The notes under the pieces are model-generated. The model searched no databases and was not told where the DNA came from. It saw only the letters and a list, made by a program, of their open reading frames with translations. The position numbers were made by a program, and so were the translations under genes. A DNA stretch of 14,124 nucleotides from Candidatus Colwellbacteria bacterium RIFCSPLOWO2_02_FULL_44_20b (GTDB taxonomy: Bacteria; Patescibacteriota; Minisyncoccia; UBA6257; Colwellbacteraceae), in the NCBI GenBank assembly GCA_001817765.1, contig MHIZ01000033.1:1-14124 (forward strand). Direction: 5' to 3'. This document shows positions 6,636-13,185 of this stretch, one piece after another; the first letter of the stretch is position 1, and every line of letters starts with the position of its first letter.

Positions 6636-7997
6636 ATGCAAGAACAAGAGCTTTGGCAGTCGGTGTTGGGCGACCTTGAAGTTCAAATCTCGAGGCCTAA
6701 CTTTCTGACCTGGCTCAAGAATAGCCGGCTTATTGATAGTAAGGAGGGGGTTGTCGTTGTTGCTCTTCCTAATAACTTCGCGAAAGAGTGGGTTGAGAAC
6801 AAGTATAATAAACTTATCCTTGGTTCGCTTCGTACGTTTAATGAGACTATTAAAAGAGTTGAGTTTATCGTCGAGGGGAGCCTTATTAAGATTCCAAAGC
6901 CTAAAAAACTTATTCCCTCTCTTAGCCTTGAAAAGCAATTAACATTCTCCGAGCTCAAGATTGATCCTCAAACGAATCTTAACCCCCGTTATACCCTTAA
7001 TTCCTTTGTTGTTGGTTCTGCTAACGAGCTTGCTTACGCGGCGGGGCAGGCGATTATTGAAAAAATTGGGCATCGTTATAATCCTCTTTTTGTGTACGGA
7101 GGCACGGGACTTGGTAAAACCCATCTTATTCAGGCTGTTGGTAATGAAATTAAAAATGTTTATAAGGATGGGGTGCGGGTTAAGTATGTTTCTTCTGAAA
7201 AGTTTACTAATGATGTTGTTTGGGCGATTCGGAACAAGCGGATGGACGATCTTAAGAATAATTACCGCCAACTCGACGTCTTAATCGTCGATGATATCCA
7301 ATTTATTGGCGGTAAGGAGAAGACTGAAGAAGAGTTTTTTCATATTTTTAATACCCTTTATCAAGATAACAAACAAGTTGTTATTTCTTCAGATAGACCT
7401 CCTAAAGCGATCCCTATTCTTGAAGAGCGGCTTCGCTCCCGTTTTGAGGGAGGTATGATAACTGACATCACCTATCCTGATTACGAAATGCGCTTTGCTA
7501 TTATTAAAACAAAGTTACAGGAGCGAAATTGCGCTCTACCCGATGAAGTTATTGATATTGTAGCCAAGAAAGTACAGCGAAACGTCCGAGAAATTGAGGG
7601 AATTCTTAATAAATTGATTTTTTATCAATCTACATACAGTAATAATTTCAATTTTAAGGCTGTTGAGAAGATTATTAACGAAACAGTTGATCGTGTGGCT
7701 TCTAATGTAAATCCAAACCAGGTTATTAAGGCCGTTGCCTCTTTTTTTGAAATTTCTCCTACTGATTTAATCGGAAGAGGCCGGAAAAAGGAAATTGTGG
7801 AGCCCCGCCAGATTGCTATTTACCTTCTTCGGGATATGCTTAAAATGTCGTATCCTTATATTGCGGAAAAAATCGGGAAACGGGATCATACAACAGCAAT
7901 TTATGCATATGAAAAAATAAACAACTCTATTGATAAAGATCCCAACCTTAATCAAAAGATTTTAATGATTAAAGAACTTGTGTATAAATCCGAATAA
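6636..7997 (+). CDS. dnaA: Chromosomal replication initiator protein DnaA
   Basis: 453 residues from the chosen start. DnaA binds DnaA boxes, oligomerises with ATP and melts the origin. Domain I: residues 1-80 (LWQSVLGDLEVQISRPNFLT). Linker: about 85-110. AAA+ domain III: Walker A GGTGLGKTH 155-163, Walker B LIVDDIQF 216-223, and the arginine-finger stretch LRSRF 266-270. DNA-binding domain IV carries the DnaA signature GKRDHTTAIYAYEKI 414-428. An earlier in-frame ATG at 6543 would add 31 residues, but they are unlike DnaA, run across a perfect DnaA box, and precede the TATAAT at 6614; 6636 gives the family N-terminus. AAGG at 6631-6633 with the preceding A is a weak, close Shine-Dalgarno. 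Followed by dnaN after 190 bases. Confidence 0.97.
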   Translation: MQEQELWQSVLGDLEVQISRPNFLTWLKNSRLIDSKEGVVVVALPNNFAKEWVENKYNKLILGSLRTFNETIKRVEFIVEGSLIKIPKPKKLIPSLSLEKQLTFSELKIDPQTNLNPRYTLNSFVVGSANELAYAAGQAIIEKIGHRYNPLFVYGGTGLGKTHLIQAVGNEIKNVYKDGVRVKYVSSEKFTNDVVWAIRNKRMDDLKNNYRQLDVLIVDDIQFIGGKEKTEEEFFHIFNTLYQDNKQVVISSDRPPKAIPILEERLRSRFEGGMITDITYPDYEMRFAIIKTKLQERNCALPDEVIDIVAKKVQRNVREIEGILNKLIFYQSTYSNNFNFKAVEKIINETVDRVASNVNPNQVIKAVASFFEISPTDLIGRGRKKEIVEPRQIAIYLLRDMLKMSYPYIAEKIGKRDHTTAIYAYEKINNSIDKDPNLNQKILMIKELVYKSE

Positions 7998-7999
7998 TA

Positions 8000-8008
8000 G
8001 GTGGATAA
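8000..8008 (-). promoter_or_regulatory. DnaA-box match just after dnaA
   Basis: Minus-strand TTATCCACC, one mismatch from TTATCCACA, 2 bases after the dnaA stop and opposite in direction to the other boxes of the region. Confidence 0.5.
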
Positions 8009-8080
8009 TTTAGTAAAACTTCGATTCTCTTCTTAAACTTACCATTACTTATTCCCAATCATTCCCCTTTTTATCACAAT

Positions 8081-8089
8081 TTATTCACA
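8081..8089 (+). promoter_or_regulatory. DnaA box in oriC
   Basis: TTATTCACA fits TTATNCACA fully and sits in the middle of the dnaA-dnaN gap. A weaker match, TTATTCCCA, is at 8049-8057. Confidence 0.7.
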
Positions 8090-8132
8090 TTACATTTTCC
8101 TACAACCCTTTATTTTAAATACTATTTATAAC

Positions 8133-8141
8133 TTACCCACA
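8133..8141 (+). promoter_or_regulatory. DnaA-box match next to the candidate unwinding site
   Basis: TTACCCACA has one mismatch to the consensus. It is the last box before the trio-like run at 8156-8171 and the AT-rich end, the place from which DnaA would be expected to load onto single strands. Confidence 0.5.
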
Positions 8142-8187
8142 GATTTTTACCCCTCTAATAACAACAATAATCTTTATTTAATTAATT

Positions 8188-9300
8188 ATGAAAATAGTAG
8201 TACTTAAGAATAATCTTCAAGAAGGTCTCAGCGCTGTTGGGCGATCGATCGGGGAAAATCTTAATCTTCCTATTCTTAAAAACATTCTCCTCAAGACATC
8301 ATCCAATCAATTAACACTCTCTTCGACTAATCTGGAATTAGCAATTACAAGTTCTATTTCCGGAAAAGTACTTGAAGAGGGATTGCTTAGTATTCCTTTT
8401 GATGTTCTTTTTAATATTGTTAATAATCTTACCAATGAACGAGTTCATTTAGAGAGTAAAGGGTTTAATCTCATTCTTAAAACCGACAATTATGAAGCTC
8501 TTCTTCAAGGCGTTGATCCGCAAGATTTTCCTATTATTCCCAAAATTAAAAATACAAAGGAATTTATCGAGATTAATTCAACTCTTTTTAAAGAATCAAT
8601 TACTCGAGTTGTGAACGCTGCTCAAATTTCCGAGTTACGACCCGAGATTAGCGGTGTTTTAATAGATATTTCACCCTCCGCGCTTAAGTTCGCGGCTACG
8701 GATAGTTTTAGGCTCGCAGAGCGGGTTCTTACATCGCAACAGTTTAAAACTACTATTTCCCAATCTATTAAAGTGATTATTCCTCTTCGAACCATTCAAG
8801 AGATGGTAAGGGTTGTAAAAGAAGACATATCAGTCCAGGTATTCATTGATTCAAATCAAGCTCTTTTTAAGGTTGATGGACTTGAGGTTGTTTCTCGGCT
8901 TATTGAAGGAGCCTTTCCTGACTACAATCCTATTATTCCCCAAATTACTGAGACGGAATTTACTGTTCAGCGGGAGCAATTTATAAACGCAGTCAAACTT
9001 ACCAGCTCGTTCGCGAACCGCGTTAACGAGCTTACCCTTAAAGTTGAGGGTGGCGAGAAGGTTATCAAGCTTTATTCGAGTGATACTAATTTAGGAGAGA
9101 ATAATTACCTCATCCCCTCGAAGGTAAAAGGAAGTGATGTGGTTGTTATTTTTAATTGGCGCTACCTTCTCGATGGACTTAAAAATATTCCAACCAACGA
9201 GGTTCTTTTTGGTCTTAATGGAGATAGCCGGCCGGCAGTTCTTAAAGCCCCTGAGGATACGTCTTATCTCTACATTCTTATGCCAGTCAAGCCTACTTGA
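8188..9300 (+). CDS. dnaN: DNA polymerase III beta subunit (sliding clamp)
   Basis: 370 residues, the normal clamp length of three repeated domains. The N-terminus (MKIVVLKNNLQEGLSAVGRS, with LPILKNILLK) and the C-terminal SYLYILMPVKP are clamp signatures, and QDFPIIP and EGAFPDYNPIIP mark the repeated domain ends. The homodimeric ring encircles DNA, tethers the replicative polymerase and serves as a platform for repair proteins. No Shine-Dalgarno sequence precedes the ATG, which sits in an AT-only stretch at the edge of oriC. The stop TGA overlaps the end of the convergent penicillin-binding protein gene by 8 bases. The usual downstream partner recF is absent. Confidence 0.96.
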   Translation: MKIVVLKNNLQEGLSAVGRSIGENLNLPILKNILLKTSSNQLTLSSTNLELAITSSISGKVLEEGLLSIPFDVLFNIVNNLTNERVHLESKGFNLILKTDNYEALLQGVDPQDFPIIPKIKNTKEFIEINSTLFKESITRVVNAAQISELRPEISGVLIDISPSALKFAATDSFRLAERVLTSQQFKTTISQSIKVIIPLRTIQEMVRVVKEDISVQVFIDSNQALFKVDGLEVVSRLIEGAFPDYNPIIPQITETEFTVQREQFINAVKLTSSFANRVNELTLKVEGGEKVIKLYSSDTNLGENNYLIPSKVKGSDVVVIFNWRYLLDGLKNIPTNEVLFGLNGDSRPAVLKAPEDTSYLYILMPVKPT

Positions 9301-11677
9301 AGAGGATTATTTCTTTTGAGGTTTCCTTATTTTTACTATCCCACACTTTTATTACAAGTTGATTTTGAAGAGTTAATTCGCTTCCAAGTATTATTGTTTT
9401 ATAGACTAGTTCGGTTCCCAGATTACTCTCTTTTGTTTCAATCAGACGATTATTGAGATGTAATTCTATTTTTTGTATTCCTTCCACAGCTTTTATTTCT
9501 GCTTCGATAAGAACTTTGTCTTTTATAAAATCTCCATTCTCTGGTGTTTTTAAATTAATACCTATTCCCCCACTACTTATTGTGTCATCTCCTTGTTTTG
9601 TAAAGCGAGCCCAGTCGATGTTATTACTATTTGTCTGAAACCATATTTGTACTGCCTCTTCCCAATTTTCAAATTGAGAATCTCCTGCTGGGTTTTGTGG
9701 GAACGAGCCAAGTGGATTGTCTTTGTCTACAAAATAAAGAATCGTGTGTACCTGATCGCGGCTCAATTCTCCGTTCAAAATCGGCTTCTCCACAATAATC
9801 GGATCCGGCTTTGTAAATGTTTGTGGAGTTGTTCTTAGTGGCAGCGCCTTCGAAGCGAACGCATGCCAGATTGGGACGGCGGCAAGAATACTTCCGCCTT
9901 TTTGTTTTAACGGCTCACGATGGTTGTTTCCTGCCCACACCCCGACTACAATGTCGGGCGTGTATCCAATAGTCCACGCGTCTACATAATTGTTTGTTGT
10001 TCCGGTTTTTAGAGCAACATCATAATTTTCAACTTGCGTTAGGCCGAGACTTGCACTAAAAAGCGGAGCGCGCAGACTCACATCCGAAAGAATTTCATTT
10101 ATTAATCTTGGATATTGAGAGTCGACTACTATTTCGGCTTTATCCGCGTACTCTTCGAGTACTTTTCCCTTTGATGTTTCAATTTTTAGAACAACAGCCT
10201 CGTCGTGTTTTATTCCCTCTTCAGCGAGGACGGTGTAGGCACCTACGAGTTCGGTAAGCTTGACCTCACCACCGCCAAGTACCAATGACAAACCAAAACG
10301 GCTTCGCTCGTTCAATGTATTTATTCCAAAATTTCTTACTGTTTCGAGCGTCTCATCAATACCCGCAAGATACAGTGTTTTTACCGCGGGGATGTTTATT
10401 GACTCGGCAAGCGCTTCCTTGAGAGATATAGGACCTCTGAATTGTTCGTCAAAATTATGGGGTTTGTAGCTTTTTTCGGGCCGTCCTGTTGTATCAAATT
10501 CTGTTGGGACATCAAATACTACAGTGTCGGGGGTATACCCCTTTTCGAATGCTGTTAGATACGCAAACGGCTTAAAAGCTGATCCTGGTTGGCGAAGGCC
10601 CTGGGTTGCTACATTGAAGTTTCCTTCGTTCTCAGTATCAAAGTAATCAGCCGAACCTACCATAGCGAGGATTTGGCCCGTATTCGCGTCCTTGGCGACA
10701 AGTGCCGCATTTTTTCCGCCGTATAGTTCGGTGTTTCTTTTTACTCCCTCAGTAACTGCCTTTTCGGCAATCTCCTGAAGCTCCCAATCAAGTGTTGTTG
10801 TAACGCGTAACCCACCTTTTTCTAAAAATTCTTCCCCATATTTTTTAACAAGGTAATCCTGTACATAAATTACAAAATGGGGAGCTTTGATACTTGTTAT
10901 TAACTGAGGAGCAATTTCGAGCTCTGTTTCTTCAGCGCGAAGCCGCTCTTCCTCGTCGATGTATCCTAACTCTTCCATTCGTTTTAAAATCGATCTTTGT
11001 CGAGCAAATAAATCTTCTTGATGCGATCCCCACGGCGAATAGTACGTTGGTGCCTGCGGAAGCGCAGCAAGAAGCGCTGCCTCAGCAAGCGTCAGTTCAC
11101 TTATGGATTTATTAAAATATGTTTGACTTGCTGCTTCGACGCCGTACGCGTTGCCCCCATATGGGATCTGGTTTAGATATAAGTTTAAAATTTCATCTTT
11201 TTCGTAGTATTTTTCGATTCTGAACGCTAAGACGAGCTCCTTAATTTTTCTTGTAAGCGTTTTCTCAGTCGTTAAAAACGCGTTTTTTGCGAGTTGCTGT
11301 GTAATTGTTGATCCACCCTGGCTTAATTGCCCTTGCGTGATGTCTTTTATAACCGCCCGTACTATTGAACGCCAATCGAATGCCGGATGTGTGTAAAATG
11401 CGTCGTCCTCAATAGCGATTGTCGCCTGTTTTACGTACTCAGGGATACTCTCAAACGCAACTATTGTCCTTTTTTCTTCACCGTGGATTTCGTATAATAA
11501 AACATCACCCGTTCGATCATAGATTTTTGTTGATTCAACAACTTCTCGGTTGGCGATTTGCTCAGGATCAGGAAGGTTGTAGGTTACATACATCGCGAAC
11601 GCGCCCATGCCCACAATCCCCATTATTCCGATTACAGCAAGTATTGTAAGTGCTTTTTTTACCTTTTTTGATTTCAT
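9293..11677 (-). CDS. Class A penicillin-binding protein (bifunctional transglycosylase/transpeptidase, PBP1A-like)
   Basis: 794 residues. It polymerises lipid II into glycan strands and cross-links the peptides on the outer face of the membrane. A short basic start and a membrane anchor lie at 9-32. The GT51 transglycosylase spans about 55-230: catalytic Glu90 in IAIEDDAFYTH, GGSTITQQLAKN at 121-132, and the second Glu in RKIKELVLAFRIEKYY. The transpeptidase spans about 320-610: SAFK 366-369 with the acylated Ser366, SIN 426-428, and KTG 557-559. All catalytic motifs are intact. Residues about 705-794 form a beta-rich, Ig-like C-terminal domain (INLKTPENGDFIKDKVLI onward). GGAAGA 6 bases before the ATG is a reasonable Shine-Dalgarno, the clearest in this window. 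Its 3' end overlaps dnaN by 8 bases. Confidence 0.95.
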   Translation of the reverse strand: MKSKKVKKALTILAVIGIMGIVGMGAFAMYVTYNLPDPEQIANREVVESTKIYDRTGDVLLYEIHGEEKRTIVAFESIPEYVKQATIAIEDDAFYTHPAFDWRSIVRAVIKDITQGQLSQGGSTITQQLAKNAFLTTEKTLTRKIKELVLAFRIEKYYEKDEILNLYLNQIPYGGNAYGVEAASQTYFNKSISELTLAEAALLAALPQAPTYYSPWGSHQEDLFARQRSILKRMEELGYIDEEERLRAEETELEIAPQLITSIKAPHFVIYVQDYLVKKYGEEFLEKGGLRVTTTLDWELQEIAEKAVTEGVKRNTELYGGKNAALVAKDANTGQILAMVGSADYFDTENEGNFNVATQGLRQPGSAFKPFAYLTAFEKGYTPDTVVFDVPTEFDTTGRPEKSYKPHNFDEQFRGPISLKEALAESINIPAVKTLYLAGIDETLETVRNFGINTLNERSRFGLSLVLGGGEVKLTELVGAYTVLAEEGIKHDEAVVLKIETSKGKVLEEYADKAEIVVDSQYPRLINEILSDVSLRAPLFSASLGLTQVENYDVALKTGTTNNYVDAWTIGYTPDIVVGVWAGNNHREPLKQKGGSILAAVPIWHAFASKALPLRTTPQTFTKPDPIIVEKPILNGELSRDQVHTILYFVDKDNPLGSFPQNPAGDSQFENWEEAVQIWFQTNSNNIDWARFTKQGDDTISSGGIGINLKTPENGDFIKDKVLIEAEIKAVEGIQKIELHLNNRLIETKESNLGTELVYKTIILGSELTLQNQLVIKVWDSKNKETSKEIILFK

Positions 11678-11689
11678 TTTTGTCTTCCA

Positions 11690-11718
11690 ATCATAGTGCG
11701 GCGCATCTTAAAAATCAA
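11690..11718 (-). promoter_or_regulatory. Possible promoter for the penicillin-binding protein gene
   Basis: Minus-strand TTGATT (11713-11718), 17-base spacer, TATGAT (11690-11695). Spacing is ideal and the hexamers fair. Two problems: the predicted start would be only about 6 bases before the ATG, excluding the GGAAGA Shine-Dalgarno from the mRNA, and the -35 overlaps the arm of the upstream terminator. Low confidence. Confidence 0.35.
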
Positions 11719-11747
11719 AAAACCCCGAGGTTTTCTCGGGGTTTTTT
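11717..11747 (-). terminator. Hairpin terminator after the acidic-protein gene, probably bidirectional
   Basis: A perfect 7-base-pair stem, CCCCGAG (11723-11729) with CTCGGGG (11735-11741), and a 5-base loop, flanked by six A (11717-11722) and six T (11742-11747). The symmetry gives a T-run in either direction. It starts 3 bases past the stop of the acidic gene on the minus strand. It also prevents readthrough into the penicillin-binding protein gene, 70 bases further on. Confidence 0.92.
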
Positions 11748-11750
11748 GGT

Positions 11751-11954
11751 CTAGAACTCGCTTGCTCCGTCGTCGTTTTCAATTTCATCCTCCTCCTCTT
11801 TTTCTACATCATCTTCTTCTTCATCGTCTTCTTTTGCCACGCCCTCTCCGTTTTCACCCTCTTTTTTCTTCTTCTCTTCCTCATCCTCCTCGTCTAAATA
11901 TTTTTCGTCGTCAAACTCCTCAGCGTTTGTAAATACTTCTTTTGTTTTTTTCAT
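11751..11954 (-). CDS. Small, extremely acidic protein, function unknown
   Basis: 67 residues, of which 34 are Asp or Glu and 10 are Lys by hand count. Long acidic runs (LDEEDEEEKKKK; KEDDEEEDD; EKEEEDE) leave little hydrophobic material apart from a short N-terminal part (MKKTKEVFTNAEEF). It is probably unstructured alone. That it is a real gene is supported by a consensus-like promoter upstream, a strong terminator just 3 bases after the stop, and a position between two transcription units. No clear Shine-Dalgarno precedes the ATG. Possible roles for such proteins include binding basic partners, DNA mimicry, or an acidic accessory like the tail of the RNA polymerase delta subunit; nothing in the sequence chooses among them. 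The family is not recognised. A small chance remains that the transcript acts as RNA. Confidence 0.65.
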   Translation of the reverse strand: MKKTKEVFTNAEEFDDEKYLDEEDEEEKKKKEGENGEGVAKEDDEEEDDVEKEEEDEIENDDGASEF

Positions 11955-11963
11955 TATTTTTTT

Positions 11964-12016
11964 AAGGCTTGTTGGGCGACCTTTTAGTCTTTATTTCAGA
12001 TAAGGTTTTTAGCCTT
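11964..12016 (-). promoter_or_regulatory. Leader with alternative small hairpins before the acidic-protein gene
   Basis: In the predicted 5' leader, AAGG-CTAAAAA-CCTT (12002-12016) and AAGG...CCTT (11964-11983) can each fold locally, or AGCCTT (12011-12016, plus strand) can pair with AAGGCT (11964-11969) over 6 perfect bases. The two states exclude each other. The stems are short, so a regulatory role is only a possibility. Confidence 0.25.
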
Positions 12017-12034
12017 TTATTTTTAGATAGGCAC

Positions 12035-12062
12035 AGTATATATAAAAAATTTTTTCTGTCAA
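12035..12062 (-). promoter_or_regulatory. Strong sigma-70-type promoter for the acidic-protein gene
   Basis: Minus-strand TTGACA (12057-12062), a perfect -35, a 16-base spacer rich in A and T, and TATACT (12035-12040). Transcription would start near 12028, giving a leader of about 74 bases before the ATG at 11954. The -35 overlaps the stop codon of ruvC, so the promoter fires from the end of the yebC-ruvC unit. It is the best promoter match in the window. Confidence 0.7.
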
Positions 12063-12529
12063 TTTTTTACGCTCGACATATACACGGCAGCAACAGCGTT
12101 CGCAAGCGCGTCGGCGGTGTCATCAGGAAATTTTTTCAAATCTTTAATATTTAACAGCCGTTCAACCATTTTTGTGACAGCTTTTTTATCAGCCATTCCG
12201 TACCCGGTAACACTTTGCTTTACGAAGATGGGCGTTGGTTCTTTTATTTCAATTTTATGCCGCGCGGCTACAAGTATGATAACTCCTCGAGCCTCGGCAA
12301 CTTCGAGGGCTGTTTTTTTGTTTTTTGCGAAAAAGAGCTTTTCGACAGCGATGACCTCCGGCTCGTACTTTTTTATTAATTTTTCTAATTCGCGTTCAAG
12401 ATAAACAAGACGTTCAGGCAGTCCCCGTTTTTTGATCTCGATAATGCCGTAACCATGAACCTTTTTTGGTTTTTCTATAATTCCATATCCGACGCGAGTC
12501 GTTCCGGGATCGATACCAAGGATTATCAT
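12059..12529 (-). CDS. ruvC: Holliday junction endonuclease RuvC
   Basis: 156 residues, normal for RuvC. It acts as a dimer with RuvAB to cut four-way junctions at the end of recombination. The four acidic catalytic residues are present: Asp7 in ILGIDPGTTRVGYG, Glu63 in VIAVEKLFF, and Asp137 and Asp140 in PDDTADALANA. The conserved VKQSVTGYGMADKKAV at 103-118 is also seen. The start overlaps the yebC stop as ATGA, so it is co-translated with yebC, a common neighbour pair in bacteria. ruvA and ruvB are not in the window. Confidence 0.97.
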   Translation of the reverse strand: MIILGIDPGTTRVGYGIIEKPKKVHGYGIIEIKKRGLPERLVYLERELEKLIKKYEPEVIAVEKLFFAKNKKTALEVAEARGVIILVAARHKIEIKEPTPIFVKQSVTGYGMADKKAVTKMVERLLNIKDLKKFPDDTADALANAVAAVYMSSVKN

Positions 12530-13056
12530 TGTATGTTTGTATATATTGCCGCTACCTCTTCGTTGTTCTCGAGTGTTTCAAGGAGTTCCCGCGTTTTTTC
12601 TCTTATTTCATTAGAAACTTCCTGGCTGAATTTTGGACGCCATTCGTTTTGGTTTTGTGTTGGGGCGTCAAATGACCATATAACACTCCCTGGGTTCGCG
12701 AGCCGGGCTTCATTATCACTTAATATCTTTTTTATTTCAGCAATCGTTCTGTTTTTACTATCGCTTATTGCCTGAATAATAATTGCCACACCCCCCGCGC
12801 CGTACACTTCAATTAAAAGTTCCTCGACGTTCTTATTTGCGACTCGGGTTACCGCATTTCTTATTTTATCTTGAGGAATGTTTGCTTCTTTTGCTTTTTC
12901 AATCGCTGTGCGGAGCGTGGGATTAAAATCTGGATCCTCTCCCTTTTTCGCCGCAATGGTTACTGTGTTTAGAAGCTTTGAAAACAAAGCTCCTTTTTTC
13001 TTGTCTGTGATTCCTTTCTTGTGTTTTATCTGGGACCACTTTGAATGTCCTGACAT
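12526..13056 (-). CDS. yebC: YebC/TACO1 family protein, compact form lacking domain III
   Basis: 176 residues from MSGHSKWSQIKHKKG, the invariant family N-terminus. An in-frame ATG at 13173 would add 39 very charged residues unlike any YebC and cross a TATAAT box, so 13056 is used. Family features: KKKGALFSKLLNTVTIAAKKGEDPDFNPTL split over domain I, then IPQDKIRNAV, YGAGGVAIIIQAISDSKNRT, and NPGSVIWSF at the end of domain II. In usual proteins of about 240 residues a further domain follows; here a short linker (DAPTQNQNEWRPKF) leads straight to the closing helix and strand LLETLENNEEVAAIYTN. YebC proteins have been described as transcription regulators and, more recently, as ribosome-linked factors that help translate proline stretches. 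Overlaps ruvC by ATGA. Confidence 0.93.
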   Translation of the reverse strand: MSGHSKWSQIKHKKGITDKKKGALFSKLLNTVTIAAKKGEDPDFNPTLRTAIEKAKEANIPQDKIRNAVTRVANKNVEELLIEVYGAGGVAIIIQAISDSKNRTIAEIKKILSDNEARLANPGSVIWSFDAPTQNQNEWRPKFSQEVSNEIREKTRELLETLENNEEVAAIYTNIQ

Positions 13057-13068
13057 ATTTTCTCTACG

Positions 13069-13074
13069 ATTATA
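13069..13074 (-). promoter_or_regulatory. Candidate -10 hexamer for yebC-ruvC
   Basis: A perfect minus-strand TATAAT, ending 12 bases before the yebC ATG. It predicts a leader of only about 6 bases. No -35 hexamer is visible 16-18 bases upstream. Confidence 0.4.
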
Positions 13075-13185
13075 CGTTTCTCTGTCTTTTCGTACATAGT
13101 CCTTGTCCACATCTCTTCCCTCCACTTCCGCGCCTTCTCTTTCTTGCTTTTCTTTGTTTCTTACGGCTACCATTATATCAACTCC

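Larger units (their letters stand above)
7998..8187. other. oriC: Probable replication origin (oriC), dnaA-dnaN intergenic region
   Basis: A 190-base AT-rich gap without genes. DnaA-box matches to TTATNCACA: perfect TTATTCACA at 8081-8089; one-mismatch TTATTCCCA at 8049-8057, TTACCCACA at 8133-8141, and TTATCCACC on the minus strand at 8000-8008. Downstream of the last box are a C-rich patch (ACCCCTC) and then TAATAACAACAATAAT at 8156-8171, which resembles a DnaA-trio run, followed by a very AT-rich end (8171-8187) that could unwind. The dnaA-dnaN gap is the commonest place for a bacterial oriC. The number of strong boxes is low, so the second box cluster before dnaA may take part. Confidence 0.75.

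Noticed and set aside
8071..8079. TTATCACAA as a further DnaA box
   Set aside because: It has three mismatches to TTATNCACA in the conserved 3' half.
11696..11932. Plus-strand frame rich in Leu, His and Pro opposite the acidic gene
   Set aside because: Its odd composition is the complement of the GAA/GAT-rich acidic gene, and it begins over the terminator with no promoter upstream.
13057..13173. Longer YebC reading from 13173 (39 extra charged residues)
   Set aside because: MSGHSKW is the invariant family start; the extension crosses a TATAAT box and has no family similarity.
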